DNA of 59,050 bases from Miltoncostaeales bacterium (GCA_030833665.1 JAURGT010000007.1:1-59050); one strand, 5' to 3'. Positions 1 through 8,287 are shown, counted from the stretch's first letter. Translations and numbers: made by a program. Notes: generated by a model not told the origin, from the sequence alone.

Positions 1-241
1 TAGACGCCGCGGCGGTGACGCAGGGTGCCGTGCGGTGCCGGTTCGTCCGAAGCGAGGTGTGGACCCCGCTTTCTCACAACGTGACGCGGAGGGAAAGGCG
101 CGCCCGACGACGGTCATTGAGATGGCCGATCCCGCGTGATGGGGAGTCGGTCCATCGGGTCACCGTGCCTCATGGCGAATCGGGCGCCGCCCTGTAATCG
201 CGCCCGGGCCCTGGCGCGCCGCGGGTATTAGGGTCCCTGCC
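1..241. other. Left edge, no supported gene
   Basis: No convincing coding region was found. The open frames here have unconvincing composition or are antisense to the next gene. The last 15 bases carry a probable promoter for the gene at 242. The left edge may hold the end of a gene lying outside the window, but nothing here proves it. Confidence 0.5.
229..234 (+). promoter_or_regulatory. Probable -10 box TAGGGT (leaderless)
   Basis: TAGGGT ends 7 nt before the ATG at 242 and no ribosome-binding site lies between. This is the spacing expected when transcription starts at the A of the start codon. The same arrangement recurs before many genes in this window. Confidence 0.45.
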
Positions 242-631
242 ATGGACGATCTTCGCTCTGCCAACGACGGCTTCTATGCCGCTCTCAACGCGGCCTTCGC
301 CGGTGATGACGGGCCCATGGCCGATGTGTGGTCCGTCGGTGACGACATCACCCTCATGGGGCCGTTCGGTGGGTGCCTCGAGGGGCGTGAGGCCGTCCTC
401 GGCCAGTTCCGGGAGCTCGTGGCCATGGGTATGACGGGGCAGGTCGGCGCGGTCGACGTGCGCCTCGTGCAGGGCACGGATGTCGGATACGCGCTCGGCG
501 TGGAGGAGGGCCACAACGTAGTGGCTGGTGAGCGCACCGACGTGCGCCACCGGTTCACCAGCACGTTCCGCCTCGAGGACGGCCGGTGGCGCATGACGCA
601 CCACCACACCGACATCACCGCGTTCGGCTAG
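242..631 (+). CDS. SnoaL/NTF2-like protein
   Basis: 129 aa. The pattern is that of the NTF2-like/SnoaL fold: an N-terminal helix (DDLRSANDGFYAAL), a 'MADVWSVGDDITLMGPFGG' strand region with a 'GREAVLGQFREL' helix after it, and a C-terminal strand ending 'RFTSTFRLEDGRWRMTHHHTD'. The 'dGrWrm.h.H' ending is typical of DUF4440/SnoaL_3 proteins. Such proteins are small cytoplasmic cone-shaped barrels that bind or turn over small molecules; the substrate cannot be told from sequence. The start is the ATG just after the TAGGGT box. It is convergent with the metalloprotease gene. Confidence 0.75.
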   Translation: MDDLRSANDGFYAALNAAFAGDDGPMADVWSVGDDITLMGPFGGCLEGREAVLGQFRELVAMGMTGQVGAVDVRLVQGTDVGYALGVEEGHNVVAGERTDVRHRFTSTFRLEDGRWRMTHHHTDITAFG

Positions 632-668
632 CGGTTCGCGCCCGCCCGCGACGGCGGGCTCCCTGCCC

Positions 669-1421
669 TCACGGACCCACGTCGCGCGCGGCGCCCGCGG
701 CGGCCTCGCCAGCGGTCAGGGTGCGCTTGCGCGTCTCCCCAGCGGGCGCGGTCGGATACATGGTGGCCTCCTCGACGCCGCTGATGTGGTCGAAGCCCAG
801 CACGTGCCCGAACTCGTGGACGCCGATCGCCTCGATGTCGTACGCGCGCCCGTCGGGGCACAACTGGTCCGCCCTGAAGGGCCGCACGTCCCACGAGACA
901 TCGGCGGAGAAGAAGACGTCGTTCTCGATGATGCGCCCGGTCTGCCGGCTCGTCCAGGTGTAGGTGACCGCCAGGGTCCGCCCGCCGAGCTTGGCCATTC
1001 CGATGTAGTTCGTGCCATCGGCGAACTTGCTCGGTCGGCTCATCGCGGGCACCGTGCCCGCCACGCTCAGGTACTGGTCGCCGGGCAGCGCCGTGTTCCA
1101 TCGGCCAAGCGCGCTGCCCACCGCGCCCTCCCATGCCGCGTCCGGCAGGCTCCACTGGAACGCCACGCCACCCGAGGCCGCGGGGGCGAAGGCCGGCGGC
1201 TGGCTGACGGAGTCGTTCCAGTCCCAGCAGGCGACCGTCGTGGCCTGGCGTCGCGCGGCCCGGGGGAGCACCCGCGCGTGCAGGCTGGTGGTCGGGGTGA
1301 CCGCCACGCCGTCGAGGTCGGTGACAGCGGCGGGGAGCAGGGGCGCCGAGGACGCCGTTGTGGCAAGCACCAGTGCCGTGCCGGCGAGTCCGAGGAGCGT
1401 CGGTGCGAGGTAGCGCGTCAT
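669..1421 (-). CDS. Secreted matrixin-like zinc metalloprotease
   Basis: 250 aa from the ATG at 1421, which has a GGGAGA ribosome-binding site; the frame stays open upstream without support. Residues about 1-26 (MTRYLAPTLLGLAGTALVLA) form a signal peptide. The zinc site HEFGHVLGFDH (about residues 202-212) is the metzincin HExxHxxGxxH motif. It is followed by 'ATMYPT', matching the Met-turn (ALMYP) of matrixins (peptidase M10). The preceding region carries the expected strands, for example 'NDVFFSADVSWD'. It probably cleaves extracellular protein; the target is unknown. No inhibitory cysteine-switch propeptide is evident. Confidence 0.85.
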   Translation of the reverse strand: MTRYLAPTLLGLAGTALVLATTASSAPLLPAAVTDLDGVAVTPTTSLHARVLPRAARRQATTVACWDWNDSVSQPPAFAPAASGGVAFQWSLPDAAWEGAVGSALGRWNTALPGDQYLSVAGTVPAMSRPSKFADGTNYIGMAKLGGRTLAVTYTWTSRQTGRIIENDVFFSADVSWDVRPFRADQLCPDGRAYDIEAIGVHEFGHVLGFDHISGVEEATMYPTAPAGETRKRTLTAGEAAAGAARDVGP

Positions 1422-1783
1422 CGTTGTCTCCCTGCGTGCGGTGCGGTCACGCGTATGACAGCGCGGCGCCCGTGGTGTCGAAACCGCCATATGCCCGGGC
1501 TGGGGCTGGACTATCGGGCAGGGCAGCGACGGCAGAATCCGGATCGGCCACGTTCACCGGTACCGGGATCGACGCCACCGCTCTCCCCCGATTCACCGAG
1601 GCGAAGATCGTGACGATCGCCTTCAGGCCTGCGCCCGGCGGCGACTTCAGCGCTGATTGGGCGAGCACGATCGAGCCGACATCCTTCGCCACGTGGAATG
1701 CCCCGCTGCCGGCCGCATCGCGCGATGGTCACTGGCGCAGGGGTGCACGGTGCGGGGCGCCGTGGGCACGTACCCTCACGGGC
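1422..1783. other. Intergenic region with one doubtful small frame
   Basis: This 362-base gap lies between the metalloprotease (minus) and the gene at 1784 (plus). A minus-strand 81-codon frame (1447-1692, GTG start) reads into it, but it has no ribosome-binding site, no recognisable motif and unconvincing codon use, so it is not called as a gene. The right end carries the promoter for 1784. Confidence 0.4.
1771..1776 (+). promoter_or_regulatory. Probable -10 box TACCCT (leaderless)
   Basis: TACCCT lies 7 nt before the ATG at 1784, with no ribosome-binding site between. It fits the TAnnnT pattern that precedes many start codons in this window. Confidence 0.45.
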
Positions 1784-2221
1784 ATGAGCGACATGACCGT
1801 GCTGATCCAGGTCCGGGCCCGCCATGACGACGCGGGCCAGGCGCTCATCGAGCGCCTCAAGGCAACGCTGCCGCCCCAGATGAAGAGCGTGACCGGGTCG
1901 CTTCCCGACGGCCGGCAGGCGCCGAGGTTCACCAACGTGCTGCTCATGAAATTCCGGGCTCCTGCCGCCAACGCCGAGCAGACCCGTGAGATCGCGGTCG
2001 ACTACTTCCGGGCCGACCCAAGGCAGATGTCGGTGAACTACGCGGCGCTCACGCCCGCCACCGGCACCTTCGAGGTGACGGCGTACTCGCCGGATGGTCC
2101 CCCGGAGGACGTCGTGCTGGTGCGTGGCGATCGGGATGACCTCAGCTGGTGGGACACGATCGCCTCAACCACCGACCCCACCGTGGCGCGGCATCTACTC
2201 GGCGACCGCCCGGAGGGGTAG
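1784..2221 (+). CDS. Hypothetical cytoplasmic protein
   Basis: 145 aa (MSDMTVLIQVRARHDDAGQA...). Family not recognised. It has no signal peptide or membrane segment. The opening 'MTVLIQVRARHDDAGQALIERL' resembles the first strand and helix of dimeric alpha-beta barrel (ABM-like) proteins, and 'YFRADPRQMSVNYAALTP' lies mid-protein, but no catalytic motif is evident. The start is the ATG after a TACCCT box; the frame is open further upstream, but that part has no conserved look. It precedes the nitroreductase-like gene by 70 nt, so the two could be functionally linked. Confidence 0.6.
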   Translation: MSDMTVLIQVRARHDDAGQALIERLKATLPPQMKSVTGSLPDGRQAPRFTNVLLMKFRAPAANAEQTREIAVDYFRADPRQMSVNYAALTPATGTFEVTAYSPDGPPEDVVLVRGDRDDLSWWDTIASTTDPTVARHLLGDRPEG

Positions 2222-2250
2222 GGGCACGCTGGCGGGCAGCGTGCGCTAGC

Positions 2251-2263
2251 CTTACGCTGTAAG
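2251..2263 (+). promoter_or_regulatory. Palindrome CTTACGCTGTAAG, candidate operator/promoter
   Basis: CTTAC-GCT-GTAAG is a perfect 5-bp inverted repeat around 3 nt. It contains TACGCT, a good -10 box, 33 nt before the ATG at 2292. Nearly the same 13-mer (CTTACGATGTAAG) lies upstream of the paralogous gene at 17900-19249, with similar flanks (AGcCTTACG versus AGgCTTACG, and a following A). A repressor bound here would cover the promoter. Confidence 0.55.
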
Positions 2264-2291
2264 AGCGAGTGGCAGACCGGTGAGGAGCGTC

Positions 2292-3626
2292 ATGAGCACA
2301 ACGGACCGACAGCAGGCATTCCAGCCCGCGAGCGCTGCGGCTCCACTGCCCCCGGGCCTGTCAGATGCCCTCGGATACCCCCTCTTCCAGTCGATCTTCG
2401 ATCGCAAGAGCCGGCGCGTGGGCCTCGGCATGACCGTGGAGAGCGAGGTGATCGAGTACACCTCCCCGCACGATCCCGTGCCGCTGTCCGAGCTCGAGGA
2501 GGCCCTCCTGGTGATGGCCGGCACCGGGCTCAACGGCCTTGCGCTCGCCGACATGGATCCCAAGCGCGGCATGAGCACCGTGGTGCAGTGGACCAACCGC
2601 ACCTGGCCCTCGGCGTGCTCCAACCACGGCACCGAGCTCTTCTGGAGCAACGACGACGGCCTGTGGTGGCTCGACATCTTCAAGATGGTCCCCGAGCCGG
2701 GCGAGATCTCCACGCTCTCGGGCAAGGGCATGGCGGAACAGGCCGACTTTGTGGTCGACCTCTACCGCCGGGCACGCGTGAAGCTGCACGACGGCCGCGC
2801 CCCCCTGCCCACCGACCTTCCCGGCCTGTTCGACTTCAACCGGTGGAATGCCAACAAGCCGGGCACCACGCTCTTCATCCCCATCACGAACATGACGATG
2901 GAGTACATCAACGTCCTGTTCATCTACCTGGCGCGCTCGTACGGCTTCAACATCATCGACGAGCGCCACGGGGGCAGGTCCGCGGGCCTCGAGGAGTTCG
3001 TGAAGACCGGCCGCATCCGCGAAGAGCGCACCATGACCATGGCCGAGCTCGAGAGCCGGATCCTCTCGATGATGGTCGTGGAGCAGGGGTTCATCTGCCA
3101 GAACCTCAACCTCGCGCTGCAGGCCCTGGGCCTGGGCGGCTGGACCTTCACCGGGTACCTGCCCAAGTTCGTGATGGGCGGGGGAGACGTGGAGGGGCTG
3201 GGCTTCCGGTTCGAGACCGCCGCCGATGGCACCACCTTCGCGGTGGGGCGTGACGGCTACCTCGAGGGATTCACCCCGCCGTACTACGCCGACATGCACG
3301 AGGCGGTCGACGCCTTCATGGCCATGAAGTGGTCGGCGCTCGACCCCGACGTGCCCAAGCCGTTCCAGAGCCCGTCGATGAATGAGAGCTTCACCGGCGC
3401 GATCCCGCGCCCGCATGAGGACACCGTGGAGTGCGTGAAGGCCTACTGCCAGTACGTGTGGGACACCTACGGCCGCTTCCCGCTCACCGTCGACCCCATG
3501 TACCAGCGCCTCACCACCCAGGCACAGCACATCGACTGCGGCTTCTACGACCAGTACTACCCGGCAGGGGCGTACAGCGAGCAGCACGCCAACCACATGC
3601 ACCGCTGGCACCCGGAGCACGCCTGA
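2292..3626 (+). CDS. Nitroreductase-like protein, long form (paralogue 1)
   Basis: 444 aa from the ATG at 2292, which has a GAGGAG ribosome-binding site. The N-terminal 'DRKSRRVGLGM' followed by 'PVPLSELEEALLVMAGTGLN' resembles the start of FMN-dependent nitroreductase/SagB-type enzymes. 'VEQGFICQNLNLALQALGLG' (about residues 260-285) matches the family's central helix with the ALGLG turn. The extra C-terminal region is rich in aromatic and histidine residues (PMYQRLTTQAQHID, EQHANHMHRWH) and is conserved in its paralogue at 17900-19249; by eye about three quarters of residues are identical. Likely a cytoplasmic flavoenzyme; the substrate is unknown. The length is about twice that of ordinary nitroreductases. 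Confidence 0.65.
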   Translation: MSTTDRQQAFQPASAAAPLPPGLSDALGYPLFQSIFDRKSRRVGLGMTVESEVIEYTSPHDPVPLSELEEALLVMAGTGLNGLALADMDPKRGMSTVVQWTNRTWPSACSNHGTELFWSNDDGLWWLDIFKMVPEPGEISTLSGKGMAEQADFVVDLYRRARVKLHDGRAPLPTDLPGLFDFNRWNANKPGTTLFIPITNMTMEYINVLFIYLARSYGFNIIDERHGGRSAGLEEFVKTGRIREERTMTMAELESRILSMMVVEQGFICQNLNLALQALGLGGWTFTGYLPKFVMGGGDVEGLGFRFETAADGTTFAVGRDGYLEGFTPPYYADMHEAVDAFMAMKWSALDPDVPKPFQSPSMNESFTGAIPRPHEDTVECVKAYCQYVWDTYGRFPLTVDPMYQRLTTQAQHIDCGFYDQYYPAGAYSEQHANHMHRWHPEHA

Positions 3627-3654
3627 CGGAGCCCCCGTGTGGGCGGCACGACGA

Positions 3655-4005
3655 TCAGGCGAGCCCCAGGTGCACCCGCAGGGCATCGTCGATGGCGCGT
3701 GAGAGGTCGTCCGGTACCGTGCCGATCAGCCGGCCCACGCGGCTGATGTCCACCGAGCGCACCTGCTCGGCCTGCGCCTTTGAATCGCGGGGCAGGCCCG
3801 TGCGGTCGGCGGGCAGCAGGGCCTGGAAGCGGTAGACGCGTCCGGTACTGGAGGTGAGCGGCACCACGGTGACCGTGCCGCGCCCAATCTCCTCGGCCAT
3901 GCGGTTTGCACCGTCGTTCGACACCAGCACGGCCGGTCGGCGCTTGCGTGCCTCGGCGCCGATGCCCGGGTCGAGCACCACCATGCGTATCTCCCCCCGG
4001 CGCAC
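3655..4005 (-). CDS. MazF/PemK-type endoribonuclease toxin
   Basis: 116 aa. It starts 'MRRGEIRMVVLDPGIGAEAR', followed by 'RRPAVLVSNDGANR', 'GTVTVVPLTSS' and 'RVYRFQALLPADRTGLPRDS', the standard order of MazF/PemK strands. The G-[ED]-[IV] start and the RPAVLVSN segment are diagnostic, and the length is normal for MazF. The product is expected to cleave mRNA when freed from its antitoxin. The GTG start directly follows the antitoxin's TGA (TGAGTG), so the two are almost certainly translated from one mRNA, antitoxin first. It is convergent with the nitroreductase-like gene. Confidence 0.88.
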   Translation of the reverse strand: MRRGEIRMVVLDPGIGAEARKRRPAVLVSNDGANRMAEEIGRGTVTVVPLTSSTGRVYRFQALLPADRTGLPRDSKAQAEQVRSVDISRVGRLIGTVPDDLSRAIDDALRVHLGLA

Positions 4006-4224
4006 TCAGTCGCGCTCGATGCCGTCGCCGGCCGTGGCATCCCATAGGTCGCCGTCGCCGGCCGACCATTCCTCCCAGGCGCTGGCGTAGTCGGCACCCA
4101 GCTGGCGGTCGCGAAGCAGGGCCACGGCCTGCTGCAGCACGGCCGAGCGCGACGAGCCCCGCTCCGCGGCGAGTTGGTCCAGCAGGCGCACGTCATCGCC
4201 CGAAAGGCTCACGCTGAGTTTCAT
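4006..4224 (-). CDS. MazE-like ribbon-helix-helix antitoxin
   Basis: 72 aa. The N-terminus 'MKLSVSLSGDDVRLLDQLAAERGSSRSAVLQQAVALLR' is a ribbon-helix-helix DNA-binding domain: an alternating beta strand, two helices and the G-S-S-R-S turn. The acidic, tryptophan-rich tail (YASAWEEWSAGDGDLWD) is what would wrap and block the toxin. It is the first gene of the pair and sits directly upstream of mazF. A TACCGT box 7 nt before its ATG suggests a leaderless transcript. RHH antitoxins usually repress their own promoter; the palindrome at 4234-4242 is a candidate site. Confidence 0.85.
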   Translation of the reverse strand: MKLSVSLSGDDVRLLDQLAAERGSSRSAVLQQAVALLRDRQLGADYASAWEEWSAGDGDLWDATAGDGIERD

Positions 4225-4231
4225 ACCACTA

Positions 4232-4242
4232 ACGGTAGTACC
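4232..4242 (-). promoter_or_regulatory. Antitoxin -10 box and overlapping palindrome
   Basis: On the minus strand TACCGT (4237-4232) lies 7 nt before the antitoxin ATG. It overlaps GGTA-G-TACC (4234-4242), an inverted repeat; a partial copy, GCTACC, follows at 4248-4253. This is a reasonable autoregulatory operator for the RHH antitoxin. It also lies within about 20-40 nt of the divergent helicase start. Confidence 0.45.
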
Positions 4243-4254
4243 TAATTGCTACCC

Positions 4255-6027
4255 ATGTGCGCAGCACTCCCCCAGATGTGCATCAGGCACTATGCGTCCA
4301 TCGAGCAACTGAACTTCAACGGCCTGGGGCTGCGCGATGAGCTCCTTGCCGCCCTCGCCGAACTCGGCTACGAGGAGCCCACGCCCATCCAGCAGGAGGC
4401 CATCCCGCATCTCATCGCGGGACGCGACCTGCTGGGCAACGCGGCCACGGGCACCGGCAAGACCGCAGCCTTCGCGCTTCCGCTGCTCCATTCGATGAAG
4501 GACATCGGCACGGGTCGCGCGCCGGGCGCGCTGGTGCTGGTGCCCACGCGTGAGCTGGCCATGCAGGTATCGGAGGCCATGCACCGCTACGGCCGCGGCC
4601 TGGGCGCGCGGGTGCTTCCGGTGTACGGAGGCCAGCCCATCTACCGCCAGGTGAAAGCGCTCGAGCGCGGGGTGGACGTGGTGGTGGCCACGCCGGGTCG
4701 CGCCCGCGACCACATCGCGCGCGGCACGCTGAAGCTCGACGACGTGAAGGTCGTCGTGCTCGACGAGGCCGACGAGATGCTCGACATGGGGTTCGCAGAG
4801 GACATCGGGGCGATCCTCGATGCCATCCCGGCACCGCGCCAGACCGTGCTGTTCTCGGCCACCATGCCGCCGCGCATCCGCGCCATCGCGCAGAACCACC
4901 TCACCGATCCGGTGAGGGTGCAGATCGATGCCGAGCCGGCGGCCGAGGGTGAGGCCCCCAAGGTGCGCCAGGAGGCCTACGTGGTGCAGCGGGCCTACAA
5001 GCCCGCCGCGCTGGTGCGGCTGCTGGACGCCGAGGAACCCGCCGCCGCGATCGTGTTCTGCCGCACGCGCGTGGAGGTGGAGCAGCTGGTGGAGACCCTC
5101 AACGGCCGCGGCCACCAGGCCGAGGCACTGCACGGCGGCATGACGCAGGAGCAGCGCGACCGGGTGATGGGCCGGCTGCGCTCGGGCACCGCCGACCTGC
5201 TCATCGCCACCGATGTGGCGGCCCGCGGGCTGGACGTCGACCAGCTCACGCACGTGATCAACTTCGACGTGCCGTCCGCTCCGGCGCAGTACGTCCATCG
5301 CATCGGCCGGGTGGGCCGGGCCGGGCGCGAGGGCGTGGCCATCACGCTCGCCGAGCCGCGCGAGCACCGCATGCTGCGCAACATCGAGAGGGTCATCGGC
5401 CGCCGCGTGCCGCAGCAGGCGCTGCCCACCGTGGCCGACGTGCGCGCCCGCCGGCTCGACGTCACCACCGCCACGCTGCGCGAGGACATCCTCGAGGGCG
5501 ACATCGATTCCTTCCGCGTGGTGGTGGAGTCGCTGGCCGATGAGTTCGACGTGATGGACATCGCGGCCGCCGCCGTGAAGCTGGCCCATCAGGCCTCGCG
5601 CGGCTCGGATGACGACGAGGACATCCCCGAGGTGCGCATGCGCGAGGATCGGCCGGGAGGGGGGAAGAAGGGAGCGCCGCCCTCCGGCCCCGGCGGCGCG
5701 CCACGTCGCGCCCACCGTGCCGGGCCCGGGCGGGCGCCCGCCGAGGGCATGGCGCGCGTCTTCGTCGGCGCGGGGCGCATCGCGGGCATCCGCCCGCAGG
5801 ACCTCGTCGGCGCCATCGCCAACGAGGCGAAGATCGCCGGCCGGGAGATCGGCGCCATCCAGATCGCCGACCGCTTCTCGCTGGTCGACGTGCCCGATGC
5901 CGAGGCCGACCACGTGATCCAGGCGCTGCGCGCGGGGTCGCTGAAGGGCCGCAAGGTCACGGTGCGCCGTGATCGCGGGCCGGTTCCGCCGGGGGCCAAG
6001 ACGCGCAAGGGCGACACCCACCGGTAG
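4255..6027 (+). CDS. deaD: DEAD-box RNA helicase (DeaD/CsdA type)
   Basis: 590 aa from the ATG at 4255; TTG 4246 and ATG 4276 are alternatives, and none has a clear ribosome-binding site. The helicase motifs are in order: Q-motif (EEPTPIQQEAIP), Walker A (ATGTGKTAAF, about residue 63), PTRELAMQV, TPGR, DEAD (VLDEADEMLD, about 170), SAT (LFSATMP), LIATDVAARGLDV and HRIGRVGRAGREG (about 348). A basic linker (about 460-495) leads to a DbpA-type RNA-binding domain (RVFVGAGRIAGIRPQDLVGA to VTVRRD). It unwinds RNA in ribosome assembly, cold adaptation and mRNA decay. It is divergent from mazEF. Confidence 0.92.
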   Translation: MCAALPQMCIRHYASIEQLNFNGLGLRDELLAALAELGYEEPTPIQQEAIPHLIAGRDLLGNAATGTGKTAAFALPLLHSMKDIGTGRAPGALVLVPTRELAMQVSEAMHRYGRGLGARVLPVYGGQPIYRQVKALERGVDVVVATPGRARDHIARGTLKLDDVKVVVLDEADEMLDMGFAEDIGAILDAIPAPRQTVLFSATMPPRIRAIAQNHLTDPVRVQIDAEPAAEGEAPKVRQEAYVVQRAYKPAALVRLLDAEEPAAAIVFCRTRVEVEQLVETLNGRGHQAEALHGGMTQEQRDRVMGRLRSGTADLLIATDVAARGLDVDQLTHVINFDVPSAPAQYVHRIGRVGRAGREGVAITLAEPREHRMLRNIERVIGRRVPQQALPTVADVRARRLDVTTATLREDILEGDIDSFRVVVESLADEFDVMDIAAAAVKLAHQASRGSDDDEDIPEVRMREDRPGGGKKGAPPSGPGGAPRRAHRAGPGRAPAEGMARVFVGAGRIAGIRPQDLVGAIANEAKIAGREIGAIQIADRFSLVDVPDAEADHVIQALRAGSLKGRKVTVRRDRGPVPPGAKTRKGDTHR

Positions 6028-6130
6028 GCGGCGCCGCCGGTAGGAGAAGCCCCAGCAGGCCCTCACCGCGCCCGGCGCAATCTGCGAGAGTGCCCGTGAC
6101 CCGCCCCTCCACTCCCGGATTGGAGTCGCC

Positions 6131-8287
6131 ATGCGCAGCCCCGCCATTTCCCTCGCCGCCGGCGCTCTGATCGGCATCAGCGCCGCGGCGCTCCTCGTCT
6201 CGCTCCCCGCCGCCGCCTCGGCGCTGCCCAAGGGCCCGCCGTCGCCGCTCACGAACCCGGCGGCCATCACCGAGCTCGCCGCCGACGCCTACACCTGGGG
6301 CGTGGCGCCGGAGTTCGTGTACCGCTTCCTCAAGTACAACGCGCTGCGCACCGCCCCCGTGAACATGCTGGGAGGCAAGGGCACGCAGGCCGCGGCCTGG
6401 AACAACCTGGCCACCAACGCCGGTGATGCCTCGGTGCTGTACCTCAACTCGATGCTCGACCTCAGCGGCCGCAAGTACCCGTCGAGCCAGAACGGCGGCA
6501 CCAAGGAGCTCGTGCTCACCGTGCCCCCGTCGGCCAACAACTACTACGTGGTGAACGTGCTCGACTCGTTCATCAACTCGACGGGCAGCATGGGCACGCG
6601 CACCACCCCGTCGAACAAGCGCCAGACCTACCTGGTGGTGGGCCCCACCTCGCAGTACGCGAACAAGCGCACCGTGCGCATCGGGGGCAAGGTGTTCCGC
6701 GTGATGACCCAGGACACCAACCTGGGATGGATGCTCATCCGCATCCGCGCCGACTCGCTGGTGCCATCCAGCAACCCGGCCTCGGTGAACGCCGTGGACG
6801 AGACCGTGGTGAAGCGCTTCGCGCTCAACACGCTTGCCCAGTACCAGCGCAACCGCAACCGGCCCATCTACCCCACGACCACCTCGTACCCGCCAACCAA
6901 CCAGCAGATCCAGCGCTCGCAGAAGTGGGCCAACGCGCCGGTGCGGGCCACGGCGTTCATGGCGCAGCTCGGGCAGTCGCTTGCGCAGAGCCCCATGCCC
7001 TCGCGCACGACGGGCATCGGCAACACGCCGCTCAAGCTGCTTCCGGCATGGGTGGTGCCCCAAGCCAATGCGAAAAAGCTCTACCAGAACCCCTCCTTTG
7101 GCCAGGAGCGCCAGCTTCGGCTGCTGAAGCCGCTGGGCCTCACGGCGCAGGGCTGGAAGCTGCCGCGCAACTGGGGCACCGACCAGCTGAACGCCCTGCA
7201 GGCCGGCTACGGGCAGGGTGACGCCGGGGTCACCGATCTGTCGACGGCGGTGGGGGTCTCGGCCGCCACCAACTACTGGAGCTTCCTCAACGACAACATC
7301 GGCACCTACCCCAACAACCTGCTGGGCTGGGCCTTCCGGGCGGTGATCGTGCAGGAGGGCGGCTCGGCCAACGTGCCGCCCGATGCGGTGTACGCGCAGA
7401 TCAACCAGACCGCGGGCACCACCGCCACGCAGATGGTGGGTGACAACACCTACTCGATGACCTTCACGCCCCCGCCGGCCCCCGGCGCGCCGCTGCCGGC
7501 CAACGGCACCATGCCGCCCATGGTCAACGACTCCTCGGGAAACCCGAAGGGCTTCTGGTCGGTGCACCTGTACCAGACCGACCCCACCGAGTCGAAGGCG
7601 CCGTACCTCACCCAGGCGAGCGTGCTGAACCTGGCCTACTCGCAGGCCAACCAGACGGTGGTGTCGGTGGACGCCTCGGCCGACACCATCACGGTGAACA
7701 TGCCCACGTGGGGCGGGGCACCCGTGGCCAGCACGCCGATCTTCTTCGGCACCGGCGCGAGCGCCTACGGGTTCAAGGCCAACACGCCGTACTACGTGGC
7801 AACCACGCCCACCACCTCGGGCTCGGGGTCCACGGCCACCTACACCTTCAAGGTGTCGGCCACCTGGCAGCAGCAGCTCTCCCCGGGGAACGTGCCGATC
7901 CAGGGCCCCGAGGGCACGCCCACCAACATGGTCGACGTGCAGGCCGGGTCGGGAACCCTGCAGTGGGGTCCCATCCAGCCGGTGTCGCAGCTGGGATCGC
8001 AGCAGATCACCTCGGGTCAGCTGCAGAAGAACGCCGACGGCTCGGTGACCCTGTGGATCGGCCCGACGCTGCCCGCAGGCGCGCCGGCCACCAACTGGCT
8101 GCCGTCGCCCTCGCAGGCCTACTACCAGCAGGTGTACGGCAAGGCGGGCATGCCCACCAACGTCCGGCCGCTGCTGCGCATGTACTACCCGACGCCCGGC
8201 AGCGACACCGAGCCATCGATCCTGCAGCCGCCCAACGGCTCGATGCAGTCGACGTGGGTGCCGCCAACGGTCATGAGGGTCGGGTAG
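6131..8287 (+). CDS. Exported DUF1254/DUF1214 protein
   Basis: 718 aa. It has a signal peptide (residues about 1-35, MRSPAISLAAGALIGISAAA ... ASA). The N-terminal half is a DUF1254-type domain (ELAADAYTWGVAPEFVYRFLKYN; PVNMLGG; NNLATNAGDASVLYLNSMLDL; VPPSANNYYVVNVLDSF). The C-terminal half is DUF1214-like, beginning at 'GDNTYSMTFTPPPAPGAPLP' with 'GFWSVHLYQTDPTESKAPY', and ends with 'VRPLLRMYYPTPGS'. A roughly 100-residue insertion with a beta-rich look (VVSVDASADTITVNMPTWGG) splits the C-terminal domain. The biochemical role of these domains is not known. GGAG lies 8 nt before the ATG, and the gene ends just before a strong hairpin. Confidence 0.8.
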   Translation: MRSPAISLAAGALIGISAAALLVSLPAAASALPKGPPSPLTNPAAITELAADAYTWGVAPEFVYRFLKYNALRTAPVNMLGGKGTQAAAWNNLATNAGDASVLYLNSMLDLSGRKYPSSQNGGTKELVLTVPPSANNYYVVNVLDSFINSTGSMGTRTTPSNKRQTYLVVGPTSQYANKRTVRIGGKVFRVMTQDTNLGWMLIRIRADSLVPSSNPASVNAVDETVVKRFALNTLAQYQRNRNRPIYPTTTSYPPTNQQIQRSQKWANAPVRATAFMAQLGQSLAQSPMPSRTTGIGNTPLKLLPAWVVPQANAKKLYQNPSFGQERQLRLLKPLGLTAQGWKLPRNWGTDQLNALQAGYGQGDAGVTDLSTAVGVSAATNYWSFLNDNIGTYPNNLLGWAFRAVIVQEGGSANVPPDAVYAQINQTAGTTATQMVGDNTYSMTFTPPPAPGAPLPANGTMPPMVNDSSGNPKGFWSVHLYQTDPTESKAPYLTQASVLNLAYSQANQTVVSVDASADTITVNMPTWGGAPVASTPIFFGTGASAYGFKANTPYYVATTPTTSGSGSTATYTFKVSATWQQQLSPGNVPIQGPEGTPTNMVDVQAGSGTLQWGPIQPVSQLGSQQITSGQLQKNADGSVTLWIGPTLPAGAPATNWLPSPSQAYYQQVYGKAGMPTNVRPLLRMYYPTPGSDTEPSILQPPNGSMQSTWVPPTVMRVG

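Noticed and set aside
170-607. A 145-codon minus-strand frame opposite the SnoaL-like gene
   Set aside because: Antisense shadow. The plus-strand protein has a recognisable fold and promoter, while this one has neither.
1447-1692. An 81-codon minus-strand frame upstream of the metalloprotease
   Set aside because: No ribosome-binding site, no motif, and codon use less GC-biased than real genes here. Kept only as a note on the intergenic region.
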